26,725 nt of DNA from Lobulomyces angularis (taxonomy: Eukaryota > Chytridiomycota > Chytridiomycetes > Lobulomycetales > Lobulomycetaceae): positions 1-26,725 of the forward strand of contig JADHYX010000235.1 in NCBI GenBank assembly GCA_027604685.1, in the 5' to 3' direction. Position 1 is the first letter of the stretch, and every line of letters starts with the position of its first letter. Shown one piece after another: positions 1 to 11,993 of this stretch. The notes under the pieces are model-generated. The model did no database searches and was not told the DNA's origin. It saw only the letters and a program-made list of their open reading frames with translations. The position numbers and the translations under genes were made by a program.

Positions 1-104
1 AAAAATAAAACAAATTAAAATTAATTAAAAATCCTAATAATAAATGTATATTTTTATTTTAATTTTATTTTTGTTTTTAATTTTTTTATTTTTTTTTTTT
101 GTAG
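1..104 (+). other. 3' part of an intron of the SPEF2-like gene
   Basis: The stretch is almost pure A/T with a long T tract and ends in GTAG at 101-104. The coding frame of the SPEF2-like gene opens directly after it. The donor and the upstream exons, which should encode most of the N-terminal CH domain, lie outside the window. Confidence 0.75.
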
Positions 105-3100
105 AGAATTATTAAAAAAATTAAATTTAGAAGAATTAAAAGAAATTGAATTTATAAATGCAACTTCGATTGATGCAGCAATAAAAAACTATTCAATTTT
201 AGAAAAAAGTTTAAGAGAAAAACTAGGAATAAGTTTATCCTCCAACAATGCGGTCGATTTGGTGACCTGCAAAAAAGGATGTGCCTCTAAACTACTGTAT
301 CAAATCAAGAGTGCTGTTGCTGTCAAAAATTCAGTAAAGACCAAGGAGGAAAAATTAAGGATTTTGAAGTTAGAACAGGATTATAATAAAGATGAGAGTT
401 TTTTTAAAGATTCTTTACATAATAATGATGTGTTTGATGTTGAAAATTTTAAGAGGTCTAGACCAAATTCAGCTTCTTCTTATCCTGCATCTGTTGATTG
501 TAAAATTTATTTTTTTTATATAAAATATATATATATATATATTTTTTTTTTTTGTAGCAGTTTTACCAGTATTACCAAAATTTCAATTTAACAATCCATC
601 AAAAAAAGAATTTAATGAGCAACAACATCGATATTTTTCCGAACTATTACGCTCGAAGTTAAAGAGAGGAGATACGATAAACATAACTAAAACCGATGAT
701 AACAAAAAATTTAACATTTCAGAAAAACCAAACGAATTAAAAAAAAAAAAAAACTTTAATATAAAGCAACTAAAAACCATTAACCAACCTGAACCTTTTT
801 TTGTCGATAATAGTGAACTTAACACGTTTATTCCTAATAAAAAGAGAGAAATCCCTCTATGGGATGACGCAACTACACTTCAATCTCTAACTGATTCAAC
901 AAACTCAGCAAAATTTCCTTTTTCTTCTGATTTTAATGGCACCAATAACTTTAAGGAAAAACTTAAAGCTGATAAAGAAAAATTGTTACAGAAGGTTTTT
1001 ATTTTATTTCTTATTATTATTTTTTTTTTTTTGTTTTTAGAAAAATATAGAAAAAATTAACAAATTTTTTGATGAAGTTAATGATTTTGAATCTAAATTA
1101 AATAGTATAAAAAAAACAAAAGCGTTGTTGACAAGAAAAAGAAGTAATAACAATAAGGAATTTTTGTTAAACCCTTCAATAGATGATGCAAATAATGCTT
1201 CGAAGAAGGAGGGTGAGGAAATAGATGATACTAAATTTCAAGAAACAAATTGTTTTAACGTGGAAAAAGATGAAGAGGAGAAAGATGAAAGTGACGAGAT
1301 AAAAAGGTTTTTGGCAAGCAAAGCAGGGTTGGATTCAATCTCGCATTTAAAAACAATAAGGAAAAATGCTCCTTCCAGCGCCGAGACCAAATCGCTGTTA
1401 AAAAAACAGCTGGGAAACATTAGAGTATAAAACTCCTATAAAAATTTTTTTTTTGTAATTAAAATTAAAATTTTTTTTTTTCTTTTTTTTAGATAAAAAA
1501 AATTGAAGAAATTTCTGCTAGAAATGATAGAGAACAAAAGAGAAGAAAGTTAATTTTAGAAAAAAAAAAACAAGAAGAGATGGATAAAGTTAGAGTTGAC
1601 GAATTAATGATTGAAAGAATAATGACTTTATCAAAACAAGAAAAAAGGATTGTTGAACAGTAAATACAAAAAAAATAAAATAAAATTTAAAAATAAAAAA
1701 TAAAATAAAAAATAATAATAAATAGACTTTCACAAGTTCGACATGAGAAGGATTTAATGAGAGAAAACAGAAATTTCAGGGAAGTTCAATATAACGAGAG
1801 GAGAAAAAGGGACTTTGAAGAGGCAATTGAAAGGGAGCACGATTTATTTTCCAAACACCAAGAAGAATATGTTGAAAAAACTCAGCTACAGCTTTTCCAA
1901 CATCAGGAGATCTTGGATCAAAAGGCTTTGGAAAAACATACGGAAAATGTTTTTATTTGTGAAAAATTATTGGATCAGATTATTAATCTGGCATTTAAAG
2001 TACTTTTTTTTTTTTTAAAAAAAAAAAATGATAAAATAACCAAAAATTAAAATTATATAAAGATAATTTTATTAATTTTTTATCTTTAAATTAGGTATCA
2101 GAATATGGGGAATTAAATGATAAAGCAGAATTACCTAAGAAGTTATTGAGACAATGGAAAACTTTATTTCTTCATGATAAGCCAGTAGATGGTAAATTTG
2201 GTGTGGATATAGATCAAGATCAAATTGGAGCTGAAAACATGCAGAATAAAGAAAGCACAACTATTTCTGAAGTGGAAATAGTCAACGAAAACGAAGATGA
2301 TGAAAGTACCTTGCAGCAATCTCAAAAACAAATTTCAAAATTAGATAAAACAAGTATTGAGTTGTTAGATGAAGAAGAATTTAGAGATTATTTGAATGGT
2401 GAAGGTGACTGGGGTTTTCAAAATGATATGTAAAATAAAAAAAAAAAAATAAAAAATAAAAATAAAAATAAATTTTTTTGAATACTATGAAAATGAATTA
2501 AAATTTATTTTAATTTTCATTATTTATTTTTTTTTTTAAAAAAAAAGTTCGGAAAAAATGAAAATCCAAATTACACCGTTAGCAACTCTAGTGGATATAT
2601 TATTTGACCTAACAGCAATACCCGAGCCCGTTATCGACAAAAAACACTTTGCCAACATACCTATAAAATTAGCCATAATTGGGAAACCTTTTAGCGGAAA
2701 AACTGTAATTTCAAAAATGTTAGCAGAACAATATGGCCTTCACATAATTTCTGTTGAGGATCTTATCACTTCTGCGATAAAGTAAATAAAATAAAAAATA
2801 AAAATAAAAATAAAAATTTTTTTGTTTTTTAATAAAAAAAAAAAAATATAGTGAAGCTAACAAAACTGAACAAGAAAGTTTGAACAGATCAAATTTTCAA
2901 TTACCTAAAACACCAAGTGCAGGAAAAAAAGGGTTCAGCAAAGCACAAATTGGAGCAAAAATTCAGCTATCTATGATGGAAGGGAAAAGTCCTGAAGATA
3001 GCCATCTAGTCAGTTTGGTAGCTGATGCTATGCAAAACCTACCAAAATCTAAAAGTGAAAAATTTAGTGGATGTATATTATTAAACTTTCCAAGAAATAG

Positions 3101-6100
3101 ACTACAGGCGCAGTTGCTTGAAAAAGAATTATCTGGGTATTATTTTTTTTGGATATTTTTTTTTTTTAACTGTAATATTTTTAACCTATTAAAACCGAAT
3201 AGATATGAAGATCCCAAACCAATAAAATTAGGACATCTAAAGCGGGGATTAAATACAACAAAGGATAATTCAGTTTCTCCTTTTTCGGGTAAAGGTGAAG
3301 CAGAAGTTGAGCAAAACAGAAAAAGGTCAATGATTGCTCCAGTCGAGAACAAGACTGAAAACAAAAGAACCATATGTCAAAGTGGAATTGACATGGTTAT
3401 ACTATTGGATGTTGATAACGAAACCGCTATAAAGCGATCAGCGGGAAGAAGACTAGATTCAATTACGAATGAAGAATACCACTTGGAATTTAATCCTCCA
3501 CCAACCGAAGCTCCCGGTTTAAATGAAAGACTTTCTGGCGTTGTTGATGATGGGAATGTTACCGAACAAATTCAATATCAAATATCTTGCTGTGAAGAAC
3601 AAGAAGTTCTTTTGAAAGATTGGTTTTCCAGATTTAATAACTTTCAAGTAATAATCGGGAAAAAAAAAAAAAAAAATTAAGCAAAAAAAAAAAATTAGAT
3701 TATCGACAGTTCAAAAACCGTTGAAAATACTTTAGAAAACATAAATCTTAACTTGACGCAATATTTAGAAAAAAAGAAAGAAAATGAAAAAATTGAAGCA
3801 GCGAAAGAAAATAAAAAAGTTGAAGAAATTAAGGAAGAAAAGCCAGTTATTAAAGAAAATAATGGTGAAAATAAAAATAAAATAAAAATAAAAAATAAAA
3901 AATAATATATTTACTATTTTTTTTTTTAATATATATTTAGCTGAAGAAAATGTTGAATCAACTTCTATCACAGGAGATATTAAACCATTACCCATGACAA
4001 GCGAATCTTTACCTACAATAGAAAATAAAAAACCATTACCTAGTAAGATTTAATAAATTAAGTCGTTAAGCTCTTTTTTTTAAAGCCAGCGCTCAACCTC
4101 TTCCTATTGCAAAACCTGTTGAAGAAGAAAAAAAAACAAAAGTTGGTTCAGCAAAGACAAGAGCGCAATCCGGTATAAATTTTTTTTTTCTTCTTTTTAA
4201 ATTTATTATATTTAATTTTTATTAACATACAAAGGTGGAAAATTGAGAAGAATTTCATCTCAAATTAAAGATAAAGGGGGTACTAACTTTATTTTAATGA
4301 TTTCTTTCGATATTTTTATTAATTATATTTTTTCTTTTTTTATTTATAGATGTTAAAAATAAATTTTCTGGTGACAGTAGTGGATTAGGAGCTGAAATTT
4401 TACCGATTACTATAAATGAACCACCACTTTTATTGAGAAGAACTGGTGCAGATGGTAGAAAATTACCTACGAATGAAATTGCCGAAATTCTTGCAGATCG
4501 TAAAAATTAAATAAAAAAAATTAAAATAAAAATAATAGATTTTTTCTTATTTTTTTATTTTTATTTTTTATTAATAATTTTTTTTTTCTTCTTTTTTCAA
4601 ATTTTTTTTCAGAGTGGACTTCAATTGAAACAAACTATACAAACACTTTGAAATTTGCTTTTAGATGTTTAAGAAGTGAAAGAGAAGAATACTTGAGATA
4701 CTTCCATAATACAAAAGAAAATTTCAAGACTTTCTTGTCAAGGCCAGATAGAAAGCAAGAATTACTAGAAAACTTTCAAAAAGAGTTTAATTCCATTGAA
4801 GATGACTTACGGTAATAAGTTAAACTATAAAAAAAAACATAATTAACTAACCTGCAAAAAAATACTTTTTAAAAATAAACAAAAAAAAAATAGCTCTGAC
4901 ATTGACGCAAAGGCGGAATTTCATCAACGAGCAGAAGATTTACGCGAAAAACTATGGGAACTTTCCGATAGTAGAAGGGAGGAAGCAGAAACGGAAAGGT
5001 TACAAGTGATTGAAGATAAATGGGTGGAAGACCACTCTGCAATTTTGACAAATATATATCTTACAGCAATGCAAGCTGAGGTTGACAGATTTTATGGAAC
5101 TAAACAACTTGTTAACGATTATTTTAGAGATGCACATTCTTTGGTAAAAAAAAAAAAAAAATTAAATGTGTTGTATTTATTTTCATTGTTAGATTATCGC
5201 TGACAGTTTTAAAGGTCCTCCAAAAATACCCCTGCTCACAGCTGCCTCTAATCCGCCAATAGGTAATTAAATTCCACGTTGCTAATTTTGAATTTTTAAA
5301 AAAAAAAAATAGATATTGGAGTTGCCTTGTCATTTGGTGGTAGTACTGATAATATTCCTAAAGTTCATAGAACTGCTTTAACTAGTGCAAGTGGCATAAA
5401 TTCGGGATTGCTTGAGTCATCAAAGAATATTGGAATTTTGAGTTTAAAAGCTAAAACAGGTGGTAAGTGAAAAATAAAATATGAAAATAAAAAGAATAAA
5501 ATTACGATTTTTAATAACTAATATCCGATTTTTCAACAGCAAAAAAACTATTGACTTCACAAAGCGGCATGAAACTTCCTCAAGTTCAAACAAATAGTTC
5601 AACGTTACCTCCTACACTAGAAAAGGATCATTCTTATATAGAAATGGATAACGTTGTGTTTTCAGAATTTCAATACGCTATTGACTTCATTTTTGCTAGT
5701 TTTAACAGCGAAGATCCTTCCTCAGTTGACAAAGAAAAAAAAGAAAAAAAGAAAACCACAACGGCAGTGGCTGCTGAACCATCATCTGAGCAAAAAGGTA
5801 ATAATCATTAGATTTTAAATTTTTTTTTTTTTAATTTTTTATTTTTCAGTTGAAAATGATACTGAACTTCCTCCATTGTATAAAACTATAATAGAAAACG
5901 AAGAACAAATGCTTAGATGGCGTTTAGAAAGGATTCATCAGCATGGAAATTTACAACTTAAAGTAAAAATTCTTGAATTTTTTTTTTTTTTAATTAAAAC
6001 AATTACCAAATTTTTGAAGGAATTAAGAGCTAAAGGTTTAGACTCTTATCTTCAACTAGATGAATGGATACTACTGAGGTTTCAAACTGAAATGGAGGCA

Positions 6101-8138
6101 ATAAAAAAGATGCTGAACGTGATAAAAGATGGAATCGAAAGTGAGACGCGATTAGGAAACACTTTATTGCTGGAAGGAGATAAATTTAAAATAGATTTTG
6201 AAATTTTATCATTTGAACCTGAGGTATCTAGTTTTATAAAAAAAAAATTCATATTGTTCCCCTAAAATTTTAAATTTAAATTTATTAGCCTGAACCTAGA
6301 CCAGAAAGTCCAACAGAAAAATTATGTACATTAAAAAAATTATTTTTCTGTGTTGTATTAAATTTTTTTTTTTTCTTGTAGTGCCTGATCAATTTACCGT
6401 ACTTCAAATACTTAATCTCTGTCGGCAATTTGAACAAGTAAAAAAAAAAAATAACAAATTAAAAATTATATAAATTTTTTTTTTGAAATTAGATTGCGCC
6501 AAATGGATTTTTGTCCTATCATGACTTCATTGAAAGCTTTCAAAAGTTATCTTCATTGAGTTTAGGAATGGATTTACTTCCTGAAAATTTTATGAATGCT
6601 GACAGTTCACAGTTTCAACAAGTAAAACAAAAAAAATTTAGTAATTTGTTTTTAGAACCATTCTAAAATTCTATTTTTTGTTTTTTTTTTAAGTTATGTA
6701 TAGTATATGATCCATACGAAACTGGTTTTATAAATTGGCGTAGGTTTTTACTTTCGGGTTGTAAAGTTCTACCTACACCTAGTGTGGATTACATGGTTTA
6801 TTTAAAAAACTTGCTGAGAAGCTGCAAATCTTATTCCAATGGCATGGTATAAAGAAAAAAAAAACTAGCATTCAATGTTTTATTAACCAAAAATTTGATT
6901 TTATAAGATCTCATTCAGCGATTTTCTTTCGATTCCGCTTTGGTTTGAAGATTTTGAGGAAAATTTGTCTTGTTTGGAAAATAATAGATTTAATAGATCG
7001 CAAAAATTAAAGATTGCTCTTGCACGTACAAAAAATAAAAAAATAAAAATGAAATAAAATATTTGTCATTTTTTTATTTTTTTTTTTTTACTTTAGTGTT
7101 GTTTTCTACAAAAAAAAACCAAAAACCAACTGAAAATATTGTAAATGATAAGGATGGAATAGAAAAAGTGGAAAATTTAACGACTTCGAAAAGTTTACTG
7201 AATGAAAGTAACCCCGTTGTTGAATCATCAGAAGATATACCACTTGCTCAAACCACTTATCAAAGTGGCACTATTCATGCGGAAGCCAGATCAAATTCCA
7301 CCATGGGAATCGTCAATACTACTCCTCAAACAAACGAAATGCAATCAAATTCGATACCAAGTTCAGAATTTCAAGAGCAACAACAGGTAGAAGACGAACT
7401 TTTAAGACAAAATTCTACTTCATTAATAGCTACAAATAATAACCAACCAACTAACGAAGCAGATGAGCAAGATGAAAAATTAAGTTTTGTTGGATTAGGC
7501 AAATCTTTTTTAAGGGAGCATGATAAAATTGGCGAGGACGAATATAAAAGTTTATTATTTGATTGTGAAAATTTTTTGCTGGCATGTTGTTTAGATGAAA
7601 CTACAAAGTTGGCTTTAGTAAAAGCCTTTGGAGTCGTAAGTGAAACTGAAGATTATGCAATTGGATTAAATCAACTACTGAAGGTTTTTTTTTATTTAAA
7701 AAAAATAAAATAAAAAATTTTAAAAAATGCCTTGTACAAAAAATTTTATTTTTTTTTTTTTGATAGATTTGCCAATACTGGTTTTTTATAGTTGACGATA
7801 CTAATAGAACTAGTGAACGTAATGCTGGGCAAATTTTTCCTCAAGTAATAAATACATAAAAAAAAAAATAATTTTTATAATTTTTTTTATTTGACAGGAA
7901 ATGATAATAAAAATTTTTGAAGAGTTAGAATTGTTGGAAAATGAGCCAATAAAATTAGAATCTTTTTTACAATCAAATGAAGCTCACTTCATTTTACAAT
8001 CTCCAGTGTATCAATATGAGGTATTTAGTTACAAGAATTTTGAACATATGCTAAAATATATTTTTTTTTTTTTGTTAGGATTTAATTTTGCCTGGATCAA
8101 AATCAAGACCAAACTCTTCAGGAATCAATAAAAGTTGA
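105..8138 (+). CDS. SPEF2: SPEF2/CPC1-like axonemal central-pair protein, 5'-truncated by window edge
   Basis: Central-apparatus (C1b projection) protein of motile flagella. My exons: 105-499, 558-994, 1041-1424, 1493-1659, 1726-1999, 2095-2429, 2548-2781, 2852-3136, 3203-3647, 3699-3864, 3941-4042, 4086-4172, 4235-4279, 4350-4499, 4613-4811, 4894-5143, 5193-5262, 5313-5462, 5540-5797, 5850-5962, 6020-6223, 6289-6325, 6382-6437, 6493-6621, 6694-6846, 6908-7025, 7097-7683, 7767-7844, 7898-8020, 8079-8138. They join in frame to about 2030 residues. Seen: the end of a CH-like domain (106-330), charged coiled coil (1041-2090), an adenylate-kinase-like domain with P-loop GKPFSGKT (2681-2704) and the LID-like stretch GRRLDS..EYHLEFNPPP (about 3440-3500), the SPEF2-typical helical block at 4613-5143 (W.SIE..Y, FLSRPDRKQ), and a helical, EF-hand-like tail (6382-7025). 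Linkers near 3770-3870, 5730-5790 and 7100-7480 are K/E- or S/N/Q-rich and probably disordered. Family assignment is strong; single splice sites could be off. Confidence 0.92.
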
Positions 8139-8486
8139 TTAAAACATTTTAAACGAAACTTTTAATTCTCTTTTTATTTTTAAATTTAAATGTTTGTATA
8201 ATTTTTTTAAGCTGGATATACTTTTAAATACATGAATTTATTGTTAATGCTTTAAAATATCGCTTTTTCCAATAAAAAAATTAGGGTATTATTAAATAAC
8301 ATTCTAGGTAAATTTCAAAATAAAGGTAACCCCGCTAATTAGGTGAAAATTACTCTCGCACAGCTTATTAGCAATTAAGGTAACCTTTCCTGTATTTGAA
8401 ATAGAAAAAAGTATAAGTTTGCATTACATAGTTCATATACCTTTAAATCTAATTCCATTTTCTGTAACAGTAAAAAAAGAAAAACC
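8139..8486. other. Convergent intergenic region (SPEF2 / Cdt2 3' ends)
   Basis: No ORF that looks coding on either strand. The left part is T/A-rich 3' flank. The right part contains the imperfect hairpin described separately at 8312-8402. Polyadenylation-like AATAAA occurs at 8271-8276 on the + strand. Confidence 0.6.
8312..8402. repeat. Long imperfect inverted repeat (hairpin) between convergent genes
   Basis: Three nested arm pairs are visible. ATTTCAAA (8312-8319) pairs with TTTGAAAT (8395-8402). AAAGGTAACC (about 8322-8331) pairs with GGTAACCTTT (8379-8388) apart from one A-A mismatch. GCTAAT (8334-8339) pairs with ATTAGC (8367-8372). The terminal loop is about 27 nt and is less AT-rich than its surroundings (CTCTCGCACAGC). 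It could be a structured RNA or 3'-end element, a small inverted-repeat element, or chance in AT-rich DNA. It does not look like a tRNA. Confidence 0.45.
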
Positions 8487-10519
8487 TTACATTATAAAAT
8501 TAACCTCATACTGGCCATCTAAATCTTTTCTATCAAAATCTCGCTTACAGCTATCGCTTCGTAATTTAGATTTGTTATCATCTAAATTCCAGACCCTTAT
8601 CAACCCATCGTCACTACCAGAGCTAAACTGGTTAAAATCTCTTTTGTTCCATTCAACACAACAAACTTCAGATTGAAAATGTCCCCGAAATATAATGCTT
8701 TCCATTTTTTTTTTTCCAACTTTTGGTGTGTTACTTATTTTGGCATTGAAATTATTATCTGGCAGTAAAGTGTTAGATGAGTAAGATGAATTTTGCAAAT
8801 CCCAACAGTGTATTCCACCATCGAGACTTCCACTTAATAAGAAATTTCCATCTGGTGATATCGATGTTTTTATATAAAATGAAGAACAGAACAGTGACGG
8901 AGATGTCAGCTTTTTTAACGGGCACTTTAAGTTTGCTGTAGTAAACTGGTATACACTACACAATTAATTTTAGACTTAAACAATAATAAAAGAAATTAAC
9001 CTGTTATCAGTGCACGAGGCATATATCAACAATCCATTCGGATCCAAAGATATAGAAGTGTAACCTATACCAAAAATTAATAAATTTTTTTTTGGTATAT
9101 CGCACCGTATGGCCTTGCCCAGTTTTCATTTAAGCTAGTTTCGTCATAGGGTTGGGGTTTATTTTTAATGGAGTAGTATCCACCATGCCTTATATCCCAT
9201 ATTTTTATTAAACTAAATTTTTCAATTAAATTAAAAATATATCAATTATCTGTACCCATCCCCAGTTCCAGATGATATTAGTTTATTCGAAGATTCAACT
9301 AGAAACTTTACGCAAGAAACACTTTGACTAAACTAATTTTTAAATTCAGTAAAAATTTATAAATTAGTGTTAATAGTCAGCTTAAAGATGTCTGGTGAAA
9401 CTTACGCAAATAGACTTTTTTTGTGAAGATCTTTTCTTCCTTTTTAAACTATTAAAGTTTTCACGTAAGTGAGAAAAATTTATTTTATCAAATGGTTTTA
9501 AAGTTCTAAAGTATAAAGAATTGTCATCCTTTTGATTATCTTTTAAACTGCAACTGTCTATAGCAATCTGGTGATCGCTGTTATAAACGAGGTTGCTATT
9601 GGATGGGCGAATATTCTCAACGTTAGCAATGCTGTTTTGCTCGGTCGAAACTTGCTTTACATTTACACCTTTACATCGCAAATCCCAAATCATTATATTT
9701 CCATCTCTGGAAGATGTAGCAAATACAACTATAATAGGATTCAATTAAACTTCTTTTAAAAAAAAAAAAGCAGAGTGGCTTGATTTTTGATTTAATGAAA
9801 TAAAAATTATAGGATTTGGCCAATAACAGCCCACATCAATACTCTCTTCGATATGGCTCACTTAATTTTGATCATATATACTAACATGGATCATGTGGAT
9901 TAGCGGATATTGATTTGATTGAGGATTCGTGGGCCACAAATTTATTTTTTAATAATCGCGTTTCCACGTCCCAGACCATTGCAGTTCTGTCGCCTCCGCC
10001 AGTAAGAATTGACAAGTCATCTAGAGACTATAGTATATAATTAATACGTTTTCAATTTGAGATACCCAGCAAACATCAAAAACTGCATTTTCGTTCACCT
10101 GCCATCTATTTCTATGTTCCAAAGAATAAGCAGGATCATTATTAGCAAACCTAAAAATAAAAGAAAACATTTGAAATTTTATATATCCTTAGGATTTGTC
10201 AAACCAACCTAGTATCAATGATATCTAAAAAACCGCTTTCCTCCACAACTGCGAGTAACTTTCCATCGTTTTTAGCTGCACATAGAAGTTTTAATTAATG
10301 ATTAGTTCTCAACAGAGAATAGAAAAATTATTTACAATTATTGTAACAAATTTGAAATGGTGCAGAGTAGTACAACGCGGTTTCATCAATTGTGCTTTCT
10401 TCAACAGCGTTGTTGTGGAAAATATCGAATTGAGTTGATTTAAAGTTTTGGACATTGCAATGGTTTAAGCTATGACGATATTGATTGTTTATAGAACGGG
10501 ACCGATGAAAATTCAGCAT
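8487..10519 (-). CDS. CDT2: Cdt2/DTL-like WD40 substrate receptor of the CRL4 ubiquitin ligase
   Basis: Nine exons on the minus strand: 10519-10336, 10275-10209, 10150-10066, 10027-9886, 9728-9406, 9332-9256, 9212-9106, 9064-9001, 8955-8487; total 505 aa. Cdt2 recruits PCNA-bound Cdt1 and other replication factors to Cul4-DDB1 for destruction in S phase. Repeats in order follow Cdt2: NENAVFDVCW, GGGDRTAMVWD, FATSSRDGNIMIWDLR, SSGTGDGLIKIWDIR, FYIKTSISPDG..LLSGS.DG, and a final EVCCVEWN...SGSDDGLIRVWNL blade. Two WDxR motifs (WDLR, WDIR) fit DDB1 binding, as in human DTL. A roughly 75-residue charged insert between two blades (about 9630-9406) is also found in the family. I see no PIP box in the short C-terminus. 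The start is the first ATG and leaves 85 bp to the divergent cyclin gene. Confidence 0.9.
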
Positions 10520-10604
10520 TTACTTTTTACACTTCGACAATGTAAAAAAAATAACTGGGGAATTTAGGGTATATCAAATTTTCCACATTTTTAAAATTTA
10601 AATA
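10520..10604. promoter_or_regulatory. Shared divergent promoter region, Cdt2 / cyclin
   Basis: Only 85 bp separate the two start codons, so both promoters and 5' UTRs must sit here or overlap the genes. It is AT-rich, with a short GC-richer core (ACTGGGGAATTTAGGGT). I see no MCB (ACGCGT) or E2F-type site. Confidence 0.5.
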
Positions 10605-11594
10605 ATGAGGAAGTGTATTCAAGAGAAACGAGAAAAGCAGCGAAGAAACAGTAAAAACTTGCAAAATGTTCTAAATTTCGATTTATTGTTAAAACTGAAA
10701 AGCAAGTGTGTGAATAACAGAAACATCGATTACTTTAAACCACCTCCCTTTATTTTAAATTGGATTTTAACAATTAAGTACAATCTTAGTGCAAAATCTT
10801 TGAAGATTTTAACTAGCATGATGTTAAATGCTGAAGTGACCTCTACAACTTTCTTTTTGGCTTTATTTTACTTCGACAAGGTTTGTTGGTTTTCTAGTTG
10901 TTTTACAAACCAAAACGTCAACTTTAACTTACATCCTTTTATACTTTATTTAATACTATTTTTAAACCAAATTCTAGTTAAATGTCGAATTTTTGATATG
11001 TAAAGAGAATTACGTTCCTTTGTTTGTTGCTAGTTTAATGTCTGCAGAAAAATTTTTGTAAGTGAAAAAAGAAATATTATATTTTAATTTCAATAGATAT
11101 GATAATTGCTGGACCAATTCTGACTGGTCGGAATTTTCAAATTTCTACTACAGTGTCAAACAAATAAACGCCTTTGAAAGAGATTTTTTACAAAAATTTA
11201 ATTTCAGTTTATTTGTGGATAAAGATGAATATGGTATGAAACTCTACCTTGTTTATTAATTTTTGTTGATGTTTTTACAGTCAAGTTTACTCAGCATACT
11301 ATGAAACTGTTTTTCAACAAATTTTTTTCATTAAAAAACTTTGAGTTGACGTATTTTGAAATATCCAGATTTTCAGAAAAAATTGAAGTGAAACAATTTT
11401 TAAAATTTTATTCCAGTATCATTATTAAGATTCTTACTTTTTACATAGCAAGCTTATTTATTCTACATGAATTGCTAGGTAGTGTTTTCTTTGAGGAAGA
11501 ACAGTTATTCAGTAAATATTTGCCAAAGGAATGTAACTTATGTATAAATGATTATAGTTACAGTTACTATAACGCGGAGGTGAAAAGTTTGTAA
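10605..11594 (+). CDS. Cyclin-box protein, PCL/Pho80-like
   Basis: Four exons (10605-10880, 10978-11057, 11097-11233, 11281-11594) give 268 aa. Residues from about 45 to 165 form a cyclin N-terminal fold: PPPFILNWI opens it, LALFYFDK ends a helix, then LMSAEKFLYDNCWTNSDW and the helix INAFERDFLQKFNFSLFV. The EKFL-D-..-TNSDW plus IN..ER.FL pattern is typical of fungal Pcl/Pho80-type cyclins that activate Pho85/Cdk5-class kinases; a cyclin Y-like protein is the alternative. The roughly 100-residue C-terminus is hydrophobic and has no recognisable destruction box. It lies head to head with Cdt2, another cell-cycle gene. The partner kinase is not in the window. Confidence 0.78.
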
Positions 11595-11993
11595 AATTTA
11601 CAAAAAAAATATTTTAGTAAATAACGATAAAATTTTATAAATTTTTTAAATCTATATTCTATTAAATTCAAATCTAATTTTTTTAATTAAAAAAAAAAAA
11701 AACTTTTCTTTGTTTCAATCAATTTCTTCAGAAATCGCCTACATCGATGATGCATTTAAAGCCTCTTTACAAGCATTTAAATATTTCTCAATTTTTGTTC
11801 TTCCCTATTAATCATTAAAGCTTTTCAAATTACAATTTGATAATTTGGTTTTTTGGTTATTGAAGATATCATACATCTGAGATAGAAATTCACTAAATTT
11901 TAGTTGTTGAAGTATTGTAATATTGAAACAATGTTGCTGAGGAATTTTTGTTTTTATTTTTATTATCGAAAAAATAAAATCTTATATTCTTTT
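11595..11993. other. Convergent intergenic region (cyclin / ankyrin 3' ends)
   Basis: AT-rich spacer with no gene I can support. Two short minus-strand frames (11936-11811 and 11804-11739) look slightly coding-like. They cannot be joined in phase and have no start codon, so I read the region as 3' UTRs and spacer. Confidence 0.5.

Noticed and set aside
525..541. Short (AT)n run
   Set aside because: Lies inside a SPEF2 intron and is ordinary for such AT-rich DNA.
3765..3995. Minus-strand ORF rich in Phe/Ile
   Set aside because: Shadow of the K/E-rich coding and poly-A intron of the SPEF2 gene read backwards.
8325..8390. tRNA-like GC-richer segment
   Set aside because: No acceptor stem, anticodon arm or T-loop consensus could be fitted; an imperfect hairpin explains it better.
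9828..9860. Possible extra 33-nt exon in Cdt2 (11 codons, in frame, flanked by AG and GT)
   Set aside because: It would need a 25-nt intron upstream, well below the 38-nt minimum seen here. Skipping it gives HDPFVFATSSRDG, which fits Cdt2 better.
11739..11936. Minus-strand coding-like pieces after the ankyrin gene (LKFSEFLSQ and KIEKYLNACKEALN)
   Set aside because: The candidate donor and acceptor phases do not agree, there is no start codon, and the ankyrin gene has a good stop at 11994.
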